A program made the translations under genes and the position numbers. From JACRLW01 sp046349595 (GTDB lineage Bacteria; Planctomycetota; UBA1135; UBA2386): DNA of 64,000 nucleotides. The stretch covers positions 2,170,001 to 2,234,000 of the forward strand of contig JAXMCA010000002.1 in NCBI GenBank assembly GCA_046349595.1. The letters run 5' to 3'. The notes beneath the pieces were generated by a model that ran no database searches, was not told the origin of the DNA, and saw only the letters and a program-made list of their open reading frames with translations. Positions within the stretch are counted from its first letter, which is position 1, and the number at the start of each line of letters is the position of its first letter. Positions 44,430 through 52,208 of this stretch are shown here, piece after piece.

Positions 44430-44927
44430 ATGCACCCATGCGCGAAGTGTGCGTCCATCCAGCGCACCTGTTGTCAGCGCGCCGAGATCCTCGTCACCGA
44501 CGGTGATCTCGCGCGCATCCGTGCCGCGACCGGTCGCGACGACTTCCACGAGCGGCGTCGCCCGGCCGACGCGGCCTACCTCGAGCGCGACCCCGACGAC
44601 CCCGAGTGGTTCGACCTCACGGTGGGCGCCGACGGAACGCGCCGCATGCTGCGTCGCCGGCCCGATCACGATTGCGTGTTCCTCGGCGAGCGCGGTTGCG
44701 TGCTCGACGAGGAGACGCGGCCGATCGTGTGCCGTCTCTATCCCTACTCGTACAACCACGCCGGTCTGCTCGGCGAGGACCCCGACTACTGCCCGACGGC
44801 GACCCTGAAGCCACCGGGTGGCAGCATGGTCGCGCTGTTGCAGATGACGCGCGCGCGCGCCGAGGTCTGGCGCGCCGATCTGTACCGCGAACTGCGCGCC
44901 GACGCGGCGAAGAGGGCGAAGTCGTGA
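44430..44927 (+). CDS. YkgJ-type Cys-cluster (metal-chelating) protein
   Basis: The protein has 165 residues. The arrangement CAKCASIQRTCCQ near the N-terminus, CVFLGERGCVLDEETRPIVCRLYPY in the middle and a later Cys matches the zinc/iron-chelating CxxxC family (YkgJ/UPF0153). These probably bind an Fe-S or Zn site with eight Cys. In many genomes they accompany radical SAM or modification genes. Its stop overlaps the following GTG start (GTGA), so it is translated with the first ATP-grasp enzyme. Its role in the pathway is unknown. Confidence 0.8.
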   Translation: MHPCAKCASIQRTCCQRAEILVTDGDLARIRAATGRDDFHERRRPADAAYLERDPDDPEWFDLTVGADGTRRMLRRRPDHDCVFLGERGCVLDEETRPIVCRLYPYSYNHAGLLGEDPDYCPTATLKPPGGSMVALLQMTRARAEVWRADLYRELRADAAKRAKS

Positions 44928-45895
44928 ACATCGGCCTGACCTACGACCTCAAGAAGGATTGGATGGCGCGCGGTCTCAGCGCCGAGGAGGCCGCCGAGTT
45001 CGACAGCGAGGAGACCGTCGAGTCGATCGCCGGTGCACTGCGCGAACTCGGCCACCGGACCGAACGCATCGGCAACCTGCACGCGCTGATGCCGCGCCTC
45101 GTCGAAGGTGCGCGTTGGGATCTCGTGTGGAACATCGCCGAGGGCTACCGCGGCATCGGTCGCGAGTCGCAGGTGCCCTGCCTGCTCGATGCGCACGAGA
45201 TCCCCTACGTGTTCTCCGATCCCCTGGTGTGCGCGCTCACGCTGCACAAGGCGATGACCAAGCGCGTGATCCGCGACCTCGGATTGCCCACACCGGACTT
45301 CGCGCTGGTCGAGACGCTCGCCGACGTGGAGAGGGTCGGGCTGCTGTATCCGCTGTTCGCCAAGCCGGTCGCCGAAGGCACCAGCAAGGGCGTCGATCGC
45401 AACAGCAAGATCAAGAACCGCGACGAGCTGCGCGCGACCTGCGCCCGCCTGCTGACGATGTTCCGTCAGCCGGTGCTGGTCGAACGCTTCCTGCCCGGTC
45501 GCGAGGTGACCGTGGGCATCACCGGCAGCGGCGACGATGCGCGCGTGGTCGCCGTCCTCGAGGTGTTCCTGCTCTCCGGCGCCGATTCGGAGATCTACAC
45601 CCAGCGCAACAAGGAGGAGTGCGAGAGCCTCGTGCGCTACGAGCTCGCGAGCGACGCTGTGGCCGACGAGGCCGCCGCGCTCGCTCTCGCCACTTGGCGC
45701 GGACTCGGTGCGCGCGACGGTGGCCGGGTCGACCTGCGCCAGGATCCGAGCGGTCGCATGGCCGTGATCGAGGTCAATCCGCTGCCGGGCCTGCACCCGA
45801 CGCACAGCGACCTCCCGATCATGTCCACGCTCGCCGGCGTGGACTACGTGACGTTGATCGGCCGCATCCTCGACTCCGCCTGCCGGCGTCTGTGA
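44924..45895 (+). CDS. ATP-grasp ligase, D-Ala-D-Ala-ligase-like (first of two)
   Basis: The protein has 323 residues from GTG 44924, overlapping the preceding stop. Typical three-domain ATP-grasp layout: MNIGLTYDLKKDW at the N-terminus, LHKAMTKRVIRDLGLPTPDF, PLFAKPVAEGTSKGVDRNSKI (ATP-binding Lys and Gly-rich loop), VERFLPGREVTVGI, and the metal-binding VIEVNPLPGLHPTHSD. All ligands look present. It should join a carboxylate to an amine with ATP. Real Ddl sits with cell-wall genes, which are absent here; another acceptor, for example beta-lysine, is more likely (inference). It is followed by a second ATP-grasp with a one-base overlap. Confidence 0.88.
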   Translation: MNIGLTYDLKKDWMARGLSAEEAAEFDSEETVESIAGALRELGHRTERIGNLHALMPRLVEGARWDLVWNIAEGYRGIGRESQVPCLLDAHEIPYVFSDPLVCALTLHKAMTKRVIRDLGLPTPDFALVETLADVERVGLLYPLFAKPVAEGTSKGVDRNSKIKNRDELRATCARLLTMFRQPVLVERFLPGREVTVGITGSGDDARVVAVLEVFLLSGADSEIYTQRNKEECESLVRYELASDAVADEAAALALATWRGLGARDGGRVDLRQDPSGRMAVIEVNPLPGLHPTHSDLPIMSTLAGVDYVTLIGRILDSACRRL

Positions 45896-46878
45896 TGCGC
45901 ATCCTCGTCCTGCACGACCGCATCGACGGCGAGGTGCGTGCCGACGAGGCCGACGTGCTGGTGCAGCGCGACGTGGTCTGCGCCGCGTTGCGCGCGCTCG
46001 GCCACGAGACCTCGAGCCACGGTTGTGGTCTCGACCTGCAGGACGTCGCCGATCACCTGCATGCGGTGCAGCCCGATCTGGTCTTCAACCTCGTCGAGTC
46101 GATCGCTCGCACCGGACGGCTGATCCATCTGGTCCCCGGAGTGCTCGATGCGCTGCACGTGCGCTACACGGGTGCGCCCGCGGAGGCGATCTTCCTGTCG
46201 TCGAGCAAGCAGCTCGGCAAGCGCTGGCTCGCCGCTTCGGGCCTCCGCACCGCGGAATCGTGGACGCTCGCCGACCTGCGGCGCCCGGGCGCGCGCGCGA
46301 CGGGGCGCGTGATCGTCAAGTCGCTGTGGGAACACGGCTCGGTCGGGATGGACCACGACTGCGTGTTCGAGGTCGACAGCGCAGCGCAGCTCGCGTTCGA
46401 GATGGAGCGGCGGCTGCCCGCACTCGGTGGCGACGCGATCGCGGAGCGCTACGTCGACGGCCGCGAGTTCAACCTGTCGGTGCTCGCCGGTCCGGAGGGA
46501 CCCGAGGTGCTCCCGCCTGCGGAGATCGAGTTCGTCGATTGGGCCACGGATCGGCCGCGCATCGTCGACTGGCGCGCCAAGTGGGACGAGCAGAGCCCCG
46601 AGTACCAGGGCACACCGCGACGCTTCGAGTTCCCGACCGAGGACGGGGCGCTGCTCGCCGAGCTGCGCACGATGGCGCTGCAGTCCTGGCACGCCTTCGC
46701 GCTGCGCGGCTGGGCGCGCGTCGACTTCCGCGTCGATGCCGACGGCCGTCCCTTCGTGCTCGAGGTGAACACCAATCCCTGCCTGTCGCCCGACGCCGGT
46801 TTCGCCGCCGCGCTCGCGCGCGCAGGGATCTCCTTCGAGCGGGCCATCGCGCGCATCGTCGTCGACGCCCTACGCTGA
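45895..46878 (+). CDS. ATP-grasp ligase, D-Ala-D-Ala-ligase-like (second of two)
   Basis: The protein has 327 residues from ATG 45895 (TGATG overlap). Similar fold to its neighbour but clearly diverged: VFNLVESIARTGRL, SSSKQLGKRWLAASGLRT, RVIVKSLWEHGSVGMDHDC, ERYVDGREFNLSVL, WARVDFRVDADGRPFVLEVNTNPCLSPDAG. The ATP- and Mg-binding residues appear intact. Two ligases in series suggest a product built from three units or a ligation at both ends. It is 6 bp from the GNAT-deacetylase gene. Confidence 0.88.
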   Translation: MRILVLHDRIDGEVRADEADVLVQRDVVCAALRALGHETSSHGCGLDLQDVADHLHAVQPDLVFNLVESIARTGRLIHLVPGVLDALHVRYTGAPAEAIFLSSSKQLGKRWLAASGLRTAESWTLADLRRPGARATGRVIVKSLWEHGSVGMDHDCVFEVDSAAQLAFEMERRLPALGGDAIAERYVDGREFNLSVLAGPEGPEVLPPAEIEFVDWATDRPRIVDWRAKWDEQSPEYQGTPRRFEFPTEDGALLAELRTMALQSWHAFALRGWARVDFRVDADGRPFVLEVNTNPCLSPDAGFAAALARAGISFERAIARIVVDALR

Positions 46879-46884
46879 GCGGCG

Positions 46885-48633
46885 ATGTTCCGCATCCGTC
46901 AGCTCACCGACGCCTCCTCGCCCAACGCGCTGCGCGAGATCGCGGTGGTGCAGAAGATCCTGCGCGAACGCCTGCCGGGTCTCGCCGCCGAGGAGATCGA
47001 CGAACTGCCGGAGAAGCTGCGTGATCCGCTCGCGCATCGCTTCCGCGCCATCCTGTTCGTCGCCGAGGACCTGAAGGGCCGGCACCGCGGGTTCGCACTG
47101 CTCTCGCACGCGCCGGACATCGGCTTCTGTCTGCTCGACTACATCGCCACCGCTGCGGGACTGAGCGGCCATGGTGTCGGCGGCGCCCTCTACGAACGCG
47201 TGCGGGAGACGGCGCTCTCGCTCGCGCCGCATGGCCTGTTCTTCGAGTGTCTGCCCGACGATCCCGCGGCGGTCAGCGACCCGAAGTGGCTGTCGAGCAA
47301 CCGCGCACGGCTGCGCTTCTACGAGCGCTACGGCGCGCGTCCGATCGTGGGTACGCAGTACGAGCTGCCGCTGTCGCCGGGTCAGCTCGACATGCCGCAC
47401 CTGGTGTTCGACGACCTCGACCGACACCAGCCGCTGTCGCGACGCCACGCGCGGCGCGTCGTGCGTGCGATCCTGGAGCGCAAGTACGGACACCTCTGTC
47501 CGCCGGACTACATCGCGAGCGTGGTTGCCTCGTTCCGCGACGATCCGATCCGCCTGCGCGAACCGCGCTACGTCAAGCCGCCGAAGACGGCGCCCGTCGC
47601 GGCCCGTCCCGAGATCGTGCTGGTCGTCAACGCCGAGCACATCATCCACCACGTGCGTGAGCGCGGTTACGTGGAGGCGCCGGTGCGCGTCGATGCGATC
47701 CTGCGAGGACTGCGCGCGTCCGGACTTTTCCGCGAGGTTGCTCCGCGGAACTTCCCCGATGCCCACGTGCTCGCGGTGCACGCCGCCGGACTGGTCCGCT
47801 ACCTGCACCGCACCTGCGAGAAGTTCGCCGGCAACAAGGCGGTCTATCCCTACGTGTTCCCGGTGCGCAATGCGACACGTCCGCCGAAGGACCTCGCCTA
47901 CGCCGCGGGCTACTGGTGCATCGACACCTTCACGCCGCTCGACGGCAACGCATGGCGCGCCGCGCGCCGCGCGGTCGATTGCACCCTGACCGCCGCGGAG
48001 CATGTCGTCCGTGGTGCGCGCTTCGCCTACGCGCTGGTGCGTCCGCCCGGCCACCACGCCGAGCGCCGCGTGTTCGGTGGCTTCTGCTACCTCAACAACA
48101 ACGCGATCGCCGCCGAGTATCTCGCCACGCGCGGACGCGTCGCGATCCTCGACGTCGACTACCACCACGGCAACGGCCAGCAGGACGTCTTCTGGGAGCG
48201 CGACGACGTCTTCACCGTGTCGATCCACGGTCATCCGCGCTTCGCCTATCCCTTCTTCTCGGGCTTCGCCGAGGAGCGCGGTGCGGGGCGTGGTCTGAGC
48301 TACAACCTGAATCTGCCCCTGCCCGAGAAGGTCGACGGTGAGCGCTACCGCAAGGAGCTGCAGCGTGCGCTGCGCGCGGTCGTCGCGTTCAAGCCGCGCT
48401 TCCTGATCGTCGCTCTCGGCCTCGACACCGCCGCGAAGGATCCGACCGGGAGCTGGTCGCTCAGGCCGGCGGACTTCACGCAGAACGGACGCATGATCGC
48501 CGCGCTGGGATTGCCGACCCTGGTCGTCCAGGAAGGTGGCTATCGCACCGCCACGCTCGGGCAGAACGCGCGGGCCTTCTTCGAGGGATTGGCGGGCCCG
48601 GCGGCCCAACCGGAGAACAAGCAGGCCCCATGA
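46885..48633 (+). CDS. Fusion of GNAT acetyltransferase and HDAC-family deacetylase
   Basis: The protein has 582 residues. Residues 1 to about 175 form a GNAT domain (acetyl-CoA loop GHGVGGALYERVRE, then LRFYERYGARP). Residues about 235-575 are a zinc deacetylase of the HDAC/acetylpolyamine amidohydrolase superfamily. There the His pair is in RPPGHHAER (about 389-390), the zinc ligands in D423-V-D425-Y-H427-H428-GNGQQ, the later Asp in ALGLDTAAKDPTG, and the substrate-side Tyr in EGGYRT. Both active sites seem intact, so one chain may both add and remove an acetyl group. The likely substrate is an amine product of this cluster. It overlaps the next gene by ATGA. Confidence 0.9.
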   Translation: MFRIRQLTDASSPNALREIAVVQKILRERLPGLAAEEIDELPEKLRDPLAHRFRAILFVAEDLKGRHRGFALLSHAPDIGFCLLDYIATAAGLSGHGVGGALYERVRETALSLAPHGLFFECLPDDPAAVSDPKWLSSNRARLRFYERYGARPIVGTQYELPLSPGQLDMPHLVFDDLDRHQPLSRRHARRVVRAILERKYGHLCPPDYIASVVASFRDDPIRLREPRYVKPPKTAPVAARPEIVLVVNAEHIIHHVRERGYVEAPVRVDAILRGLRASGLFREVAPRNFPDAHVLAVHAAGLVRYLHRTCEKFAGNKAVYPYVFPVRNATRPPKDLAYAAGYWCIDTFTPLDGNAWRAARRAVDCTLTAAEHVVRGARFAYALVRPPGHHAERRVFGGFCYLNNNAIAAEYLATRGRVAILDVDYHHGNGQQDVFWERDDVFTVSIHGHPRFAYPFFSGFAEERGAGRGLSYNLNLPLPEKVDGERYRKELQRALRAVVAFKPRFLIVALGLDTAAKDPTGSWSLRPADFTQNGRMIAALGLPTLVVQEGGYRTATLGQNARAFFEGLAGPAAQPENKQAP

Positions 48634-49124
48634 CGAGCTTCCGCACCGAACCGATCGTCGACGACGTGGGACGGGTCGAGGCGCTGGTCGCCGCGACCGG
48701 CTTCTTCAATCCCGACGAGGTGCGCATCGCCGCCGAACTCGTCGACGAGTACCTGCACAAGGGTCCGCAGAGCGGCTACCGCTTCGTCTTCGTCGATGAC
48801 GCGCAGCACGGCGACCTGCTCGCCTACTCCTGCTACGGACCCGTCGACGGCACGCAACGGAGCTGGGACCTGTTCTGGATCGCGGTGCAACCGCGTGCGC
48901 AGGGCCGCGGCATCGGACGCGAGGTGCTGCGCGAGACCGAGGCCCTCATCGCGCGCGCCGGCGGTGGACTGGTGTGGGTCGAGACCGGCGGCAAGGCGCT
49001 GTATCTGCCGACGCGCAGCTTCTACGAGCGTTGCGGCTACGCGAAGGAGGCGGAGCTGCGCGACTTCTACGCGCCGGGCGACGCCAAGGTGGTCTACCTG
49101 CGAGAGATCGCCGCGAGCGGCTGA
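48630..49124 (+). CDS. GNAT family N-acetyltransferase
   Basis: The protein has 164 residues; ATG 48630 overlaps the preceding stop (ATGA). Classic GNAT order: strand pairs with FVFVDD and LAYSCYGP, a substrate strand WDLFWIAVQP, the acetyl-CoA loop RAQGRGIGREVL, and the C-terminal RSFYERCGYAKEAELRDFYAPGD. It is the last gene of the cluster and could acetylate beta-lysine or the ligated product. In archaea and some bacteria beta-lysine is N-epsilon-acetylated by AblB, but this protein is shorter and I cannot claim orthology. Confidence 0.88.
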   Translation: MTSFRTEPIVDDVGRVEALVAATGFFNPDEVRIAAELVDEYLHKGPQSGYRFVFVDDAQHGDLLAYSCYGPVDGTQRSWDLFWIAVQPRAQGRGIGREVLRETEALIARAGGGLVWVETGGKALYLPTRSFYERCGYAKEAELRDFYAPGDAKVVYLREIAASG

Positions 49125-49280
49125 GCACCCCGCACACCTGCAGGACGTTGCCCGCGGAAATGGGGCGAAGCGGTCGGGCGTTGTACGCGCGTTCCGCTGC
49201 CGCGATCGCGCAGTCCCGTGCAGGTCGCTGAGTCGCCGTCGACGTGACGGCGCGCCGGAGGCCGGTCGCGATGGGCGGGC

Positions 49281-49286
49281 GAGGAG
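49281..49286 (+). promoter_or_regulatory. Shine-Dalgarno site of the gene at 49293
   Basis: GAGGAG lies 6 nt before ATG 49293, one of the few good sites in the window, and confirms that start. Confidence 0.5.
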
Positions 49287-49292
49287 CTTTCC

Positions 49293-50810
49293 ATGTCGCC
49301 TCGTCTCGTGATCGCCCTGGCCTTGTCCTCGGCCTTCGCATCGGCCCAGGTCGTGCTCGTCGAACCCGGTCACACGCTGACGCCGTTGATGAATTCGATG
49401 GCGCCTCTCCATCCGAGCCAGAACGTGGTGGAGATGGTGCAGCCGATCGGGGACATCGAGAGCATCTGCGTCGATCCGCAGAGCCGGGACATCTACTTCC
49501 AGCTCATCGTGCCCTTCGGATCCCCGATCTCGAACACCACGCACATCTTCCGGCTGAGTCCCGCGCTGGGCGGCCTGGTCACGCCGATCGTGGTGAACAC
49601 CGGGTTCGGCATCTGCGAGCGCGGTGCCGACATGCAGCTCGATCCCTGGCGGGGCGTGCTGGTCACGCAGGACCAGAACTTCGGCGCGGGACGTCTCGCC
49701 TGGATCAATCCCCTCACCGGCATGACGGGGACCTGGTCGCTCACCACGGCCCCGGTCTTCGCCGCGAGCACCTTCGGCATGGACTTCTCGGTCGGCGCCG
49801 GCGGCAGCATCGTTCCGCCCGGTGACATCCTGTTCACCAGCGACGTGGCGGCACTGGGACTGCACCAGTGCACCTTCGCGGGGCTCGGCAACGTCACGCA
49901 CGTTCCGGCTGCCTTGATGCCGGGCGGTGGCGACGACGTGGTGATCCAGCCCGACGGCGACTGGATCTTCGTCGGCGACTTCAACGTGCCGATCACCAAG
50001 TACCTGCCCTTCCCGCCCTTCGCCGCGTTCCCGAGTGCGCTCAATCTCCAGGCGATGTTCGCAGCGGCGAACCTGCCCTTCATCAACGGCTCGCGCGCTG
50101 CGGTGTGCGACGCGACCGGGGCGATCTACGTCACCTTCTCGGGCGGCACCGGTGGGACCGGCATCTTCCGCGTCGACGAGACCCTGGCCACCGCGACGCT
50201 CGTCCTCACCGTGGGCGGACCGGCGCTCAATCAGGGTATCCACGACCTCGAGGTCGGTCCCTCGAGTCAGGGCAAGGGCAACAGCCTCTACTTCACCGTG
50301 CACGACTACGTGACCGGTGCGGAGGAGATCTGGGAGATGACCGCGGCGGGCTGCTGCCCGATTCCGTCCGCCGCCCTGGTCGTGCCCGACGCCTTCGCGC
50401 TCAACATCCCGCGCAGCATCGCGGCCTTCCCGCCGGGCAACCTGCCGAGGCTCGGCAACGCCGCCTTCGCGGTGCAGCTCGACGATCCGGCCAACGCCTG
50501 CGGCATCCCGCCGATGATCCCGACCGTCGCGCTCCTCAACTTCTGGACGGGCTCCGCGGTGATCCCCTTCATGGGTTGCACGCCGTGGACGCCGGGTGAG
50601 CTGATGCTCGCGGCACCGGTGATCGTGGTCGGTCCGCCGATCCCGTGGGCCGGCCCGGTCGTCGGTGCAGTGCATGCGCTGCCGATCCCCTTCGACGCCG
50701 CGCTGTGCGGACTGCCCGCCTACGTGCAGGGCCTGTTCCTCAACCCGGGCCCGATGCCGCCGAATCCGGTCATGTTCACCTGGCGACTCGACATGACGCT
50801 CGGTTCGTGA
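49293..50810 (+). CDS. Exported propeller-like protein with the shared C-terminal domain
   Basis: The protein has 505 residues. The signal peptide ends in FASAQ. The middle (about residues 25-340) has repeated strands with Asp/Gly turns (IESICVDPQSRDIYFQ, DDVVIQPDGDWIFVGD, GIHDLEVGPSSQGKGN) suggesting an NHL/SMP-30-like propeller. From about LPRLGNAAFAVQL to the end, the recurring exported domain appears with its paired Cys residues. It likely binds a ligand at the cell surface. It follows the ATP-grasp cluster after 168 bp and has its own ribosome site. Confidence 0.7.
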   Translation: MSPRLVIALALSSAFASAQVVLVEPGHTLTPLMNSMAPLHPSQNVVEMVQPIGDIESICVDPQSRDIYFQLIVPFGSPISNTTHIFRLSPALGGLVTPIVVNTGFGICERGADMQLDPWRGVLVTQDQNFGAGRLAWINPLTGMTGTWSLTTAPVFAASTFGMDFSVGAGGSIVPPGDILFTSDVAALGLHQCTFAGLGNVTHVPAALMPGGGDDVVIQPDGDWIFVGDFNVPITKYLPFPPFAAFPSALNLQAMFAAANLPFINGSRAAVCDATGAIYVTFSGGTGGTGIFRVDETLATATLVLTVGGPALNQGIHDLEVGPSSQGKGNSLYFTVHDYVTGAEEIWEMTAAGCCPIPSAALVVPDAFALNIPRSIAAFPPGNLPRLGNAAFAVQLDDPANACGIPPMIPTVALLNFWTGSAVIPFMGCTPWTPGELMLAAPVIVVGPPIPWAGPVVGAVHALPIPFDAALCGLPAYVQGLFLNPGPMPPNPVMFTWRLDMTLGS

Positions 50811-50887
50811 GCGACGCGGAAGCCGGGGGTTACCCGGTCTGCACCTTGCCGCCAACACCTGCGCCCCGGTGTGCGTAGGCAACGCGC

Positions 50888-52201
50888 ATGTCGGACCTGC
50901 CCCCGGCGATCGCCGCCTCGCCCGTCCCCGAGACCGACCGCGTCGTCACCTTGGACGTGATCCGCGGCGTCGCCGTGCTCGGCATCCTGGTGATGAACGT
51001 CATCGAGTTCGGGATGCCGATGCGGGGCTACGACAACCCCGCCTACGCCGGCGGGAGTGAGGGAGCCGACCTCTGGACCTACTACGTCCAGGCCGCGCTC
51101 TTCGACGGCCGCATGCGCGCGCTGTTCTCGATGCTGTTCGGCGCCGGCATCGTGCTGTTCGGAGAGCGTGTCGCGCGGCGCGAGGGCAGCGCGGCGGACC
51201 TGCTGCTGAGGCGATGCCTGTGGTTGATCCCCTTCGGGATCGTGCATCGCTTCGCGCTGCAGTGGACCGGCGACATCCTCTACATCTACGGGGTGATCGG
51301 TGTGCTCGCGGTCGCCTTCCGCGTGATGAAGCCGCGGCTGCTGATCGTGCTCGGCATCCTGGTGCTCGCATGCTTCGTGCCGATCGCCCTCGTGCAACAT
51401 CAGGCGCAGGCGGAACTGCGCGACCGCGCCGCGCAGGCGGTGGCGATCGAAGCACGCGGCGAGAGCGTGCCGGCGGATCTGGCGGAGGCACGCAAGCGTT
51501 GGGAGCGGCGCGCGTCCCTGGTGCCGCCGAAGCCCGACGAGGTGAAGGTGGAGATCGATGCCGTCCGTGGCTCCTGGCTCGACATCGCGCGCTTCCGCTG
51601 GGAACACAACCACCAGTTCCAGTCGGACTTCCTCTACCGGTACTTCGTGTTCGACGTGCTCGGCATGGTGCTGCTCGGCATGGGCCTGATGAAGGCGGGC
51701 TACTTCGCCGGACGATGCCGACGCGGCGTCTACCTCGCGATGCTCGCGGCGTCGGTTCCCGCGGCGCTGCTGTCCTTCCTGCTCGCGCGCGCCTGGCACG
51801 CAGAGGGTTTCTCCTACAACGCGCTCGGAGTGCGACTCGCGCACGATCTGAGCTATCCCTTCACCCGGCTGATCGTCGGGCTCGGCTGGGCCGCGCTCGT
51901 CGTGTTGATGTTGCGCGGCGGTGTCGCGCGCCCGGTCCTGGGCGCGATCGGCGCGGTGGGGCGCATGGCCTTCAGCAACTACATCCTGCAGACGTTGCTC
52001 TGCACGACCTTCTTCTTCGGCTGGGGTCTCGGCTGGTACGGAACCCTGTCGCGCGTCGAGTGCATGCTGGTGTTCGCAGGAGCGAGCCTCGTGCAGATCG
52101 CCTTCAGCCTGCTCTGGCTGAGGGCGTACCGCTTCGGCCCGCTCGAATGGTGCTGGCGCGCGCTGACCTACTGGCAGCGTCCGCCGATGCGGCGGACCTG
52201 A
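50888..52201 (+). CDS. DUF418 family polytopic membrane protein
   Basis: The protein has 437 residues. The start LDVIRGVAVLGILVMNVIEF and the end GRMAFSNYILQTLLCTTFFFG...FGPLEWCWRALTYWQ match YeiB/DUF418 proteins. About eight transmembrane helices can be counted, with a charged cytoplasmic or periplasmic loop at about residues 170-240. These proteins resemble acyltransferase-3 membrane domains, but their substrate is unknown. Stop codons of this gene and the sigma-factor gene face each other 7 bp apart. Confidence 0.88.
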   Translation: MSDLPPAIAASPVPETDRVVTLDVIRGVAVLGILVMNVIEFGMPMRGYDNPAYAGGSEGADLWTYYVQAALFDGRMRALFSMLFGAGIVLFGERVARREGSAADLLLRRCLWLIPFGIVHRFALQWTGDILYIYGVIGVLAVAFRVMKPRLLIVLGILVLACFVPIALVQHQAQAELRDRAAQAVAIEARGESVPADLAEARKRWERRASLVPPKPDEVKVEIDAVRGSWLDIARFRWEHNHQFQSDFLYRYFVFDVLGMVLLGMGLMKAGYFAGRCRRGVYLAMLAASVPAALLSFLLARAWHAEGFSYNALGVRLAHDLSYPFTRLIVGLGWAALVVLMLRGGVARPVLGAIGAVGRMAFSNYILQTLLCTTFFFGWGLGWYGTLSRVECMLVFAGASLVQIAFSLLWLRAYRFGPLEWCWRALTYWQRPPMRRT

Positions 52202-52208
52202 GCGCTCG

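Noticed and set aside
48540..50882. Minus-strand open frame of about 780 codons across the second GNAT and the exported propeller gene
   Set aside because: Its translation is low in hydrophobic residues and rich in Arg/His, typical of antisense frames here.
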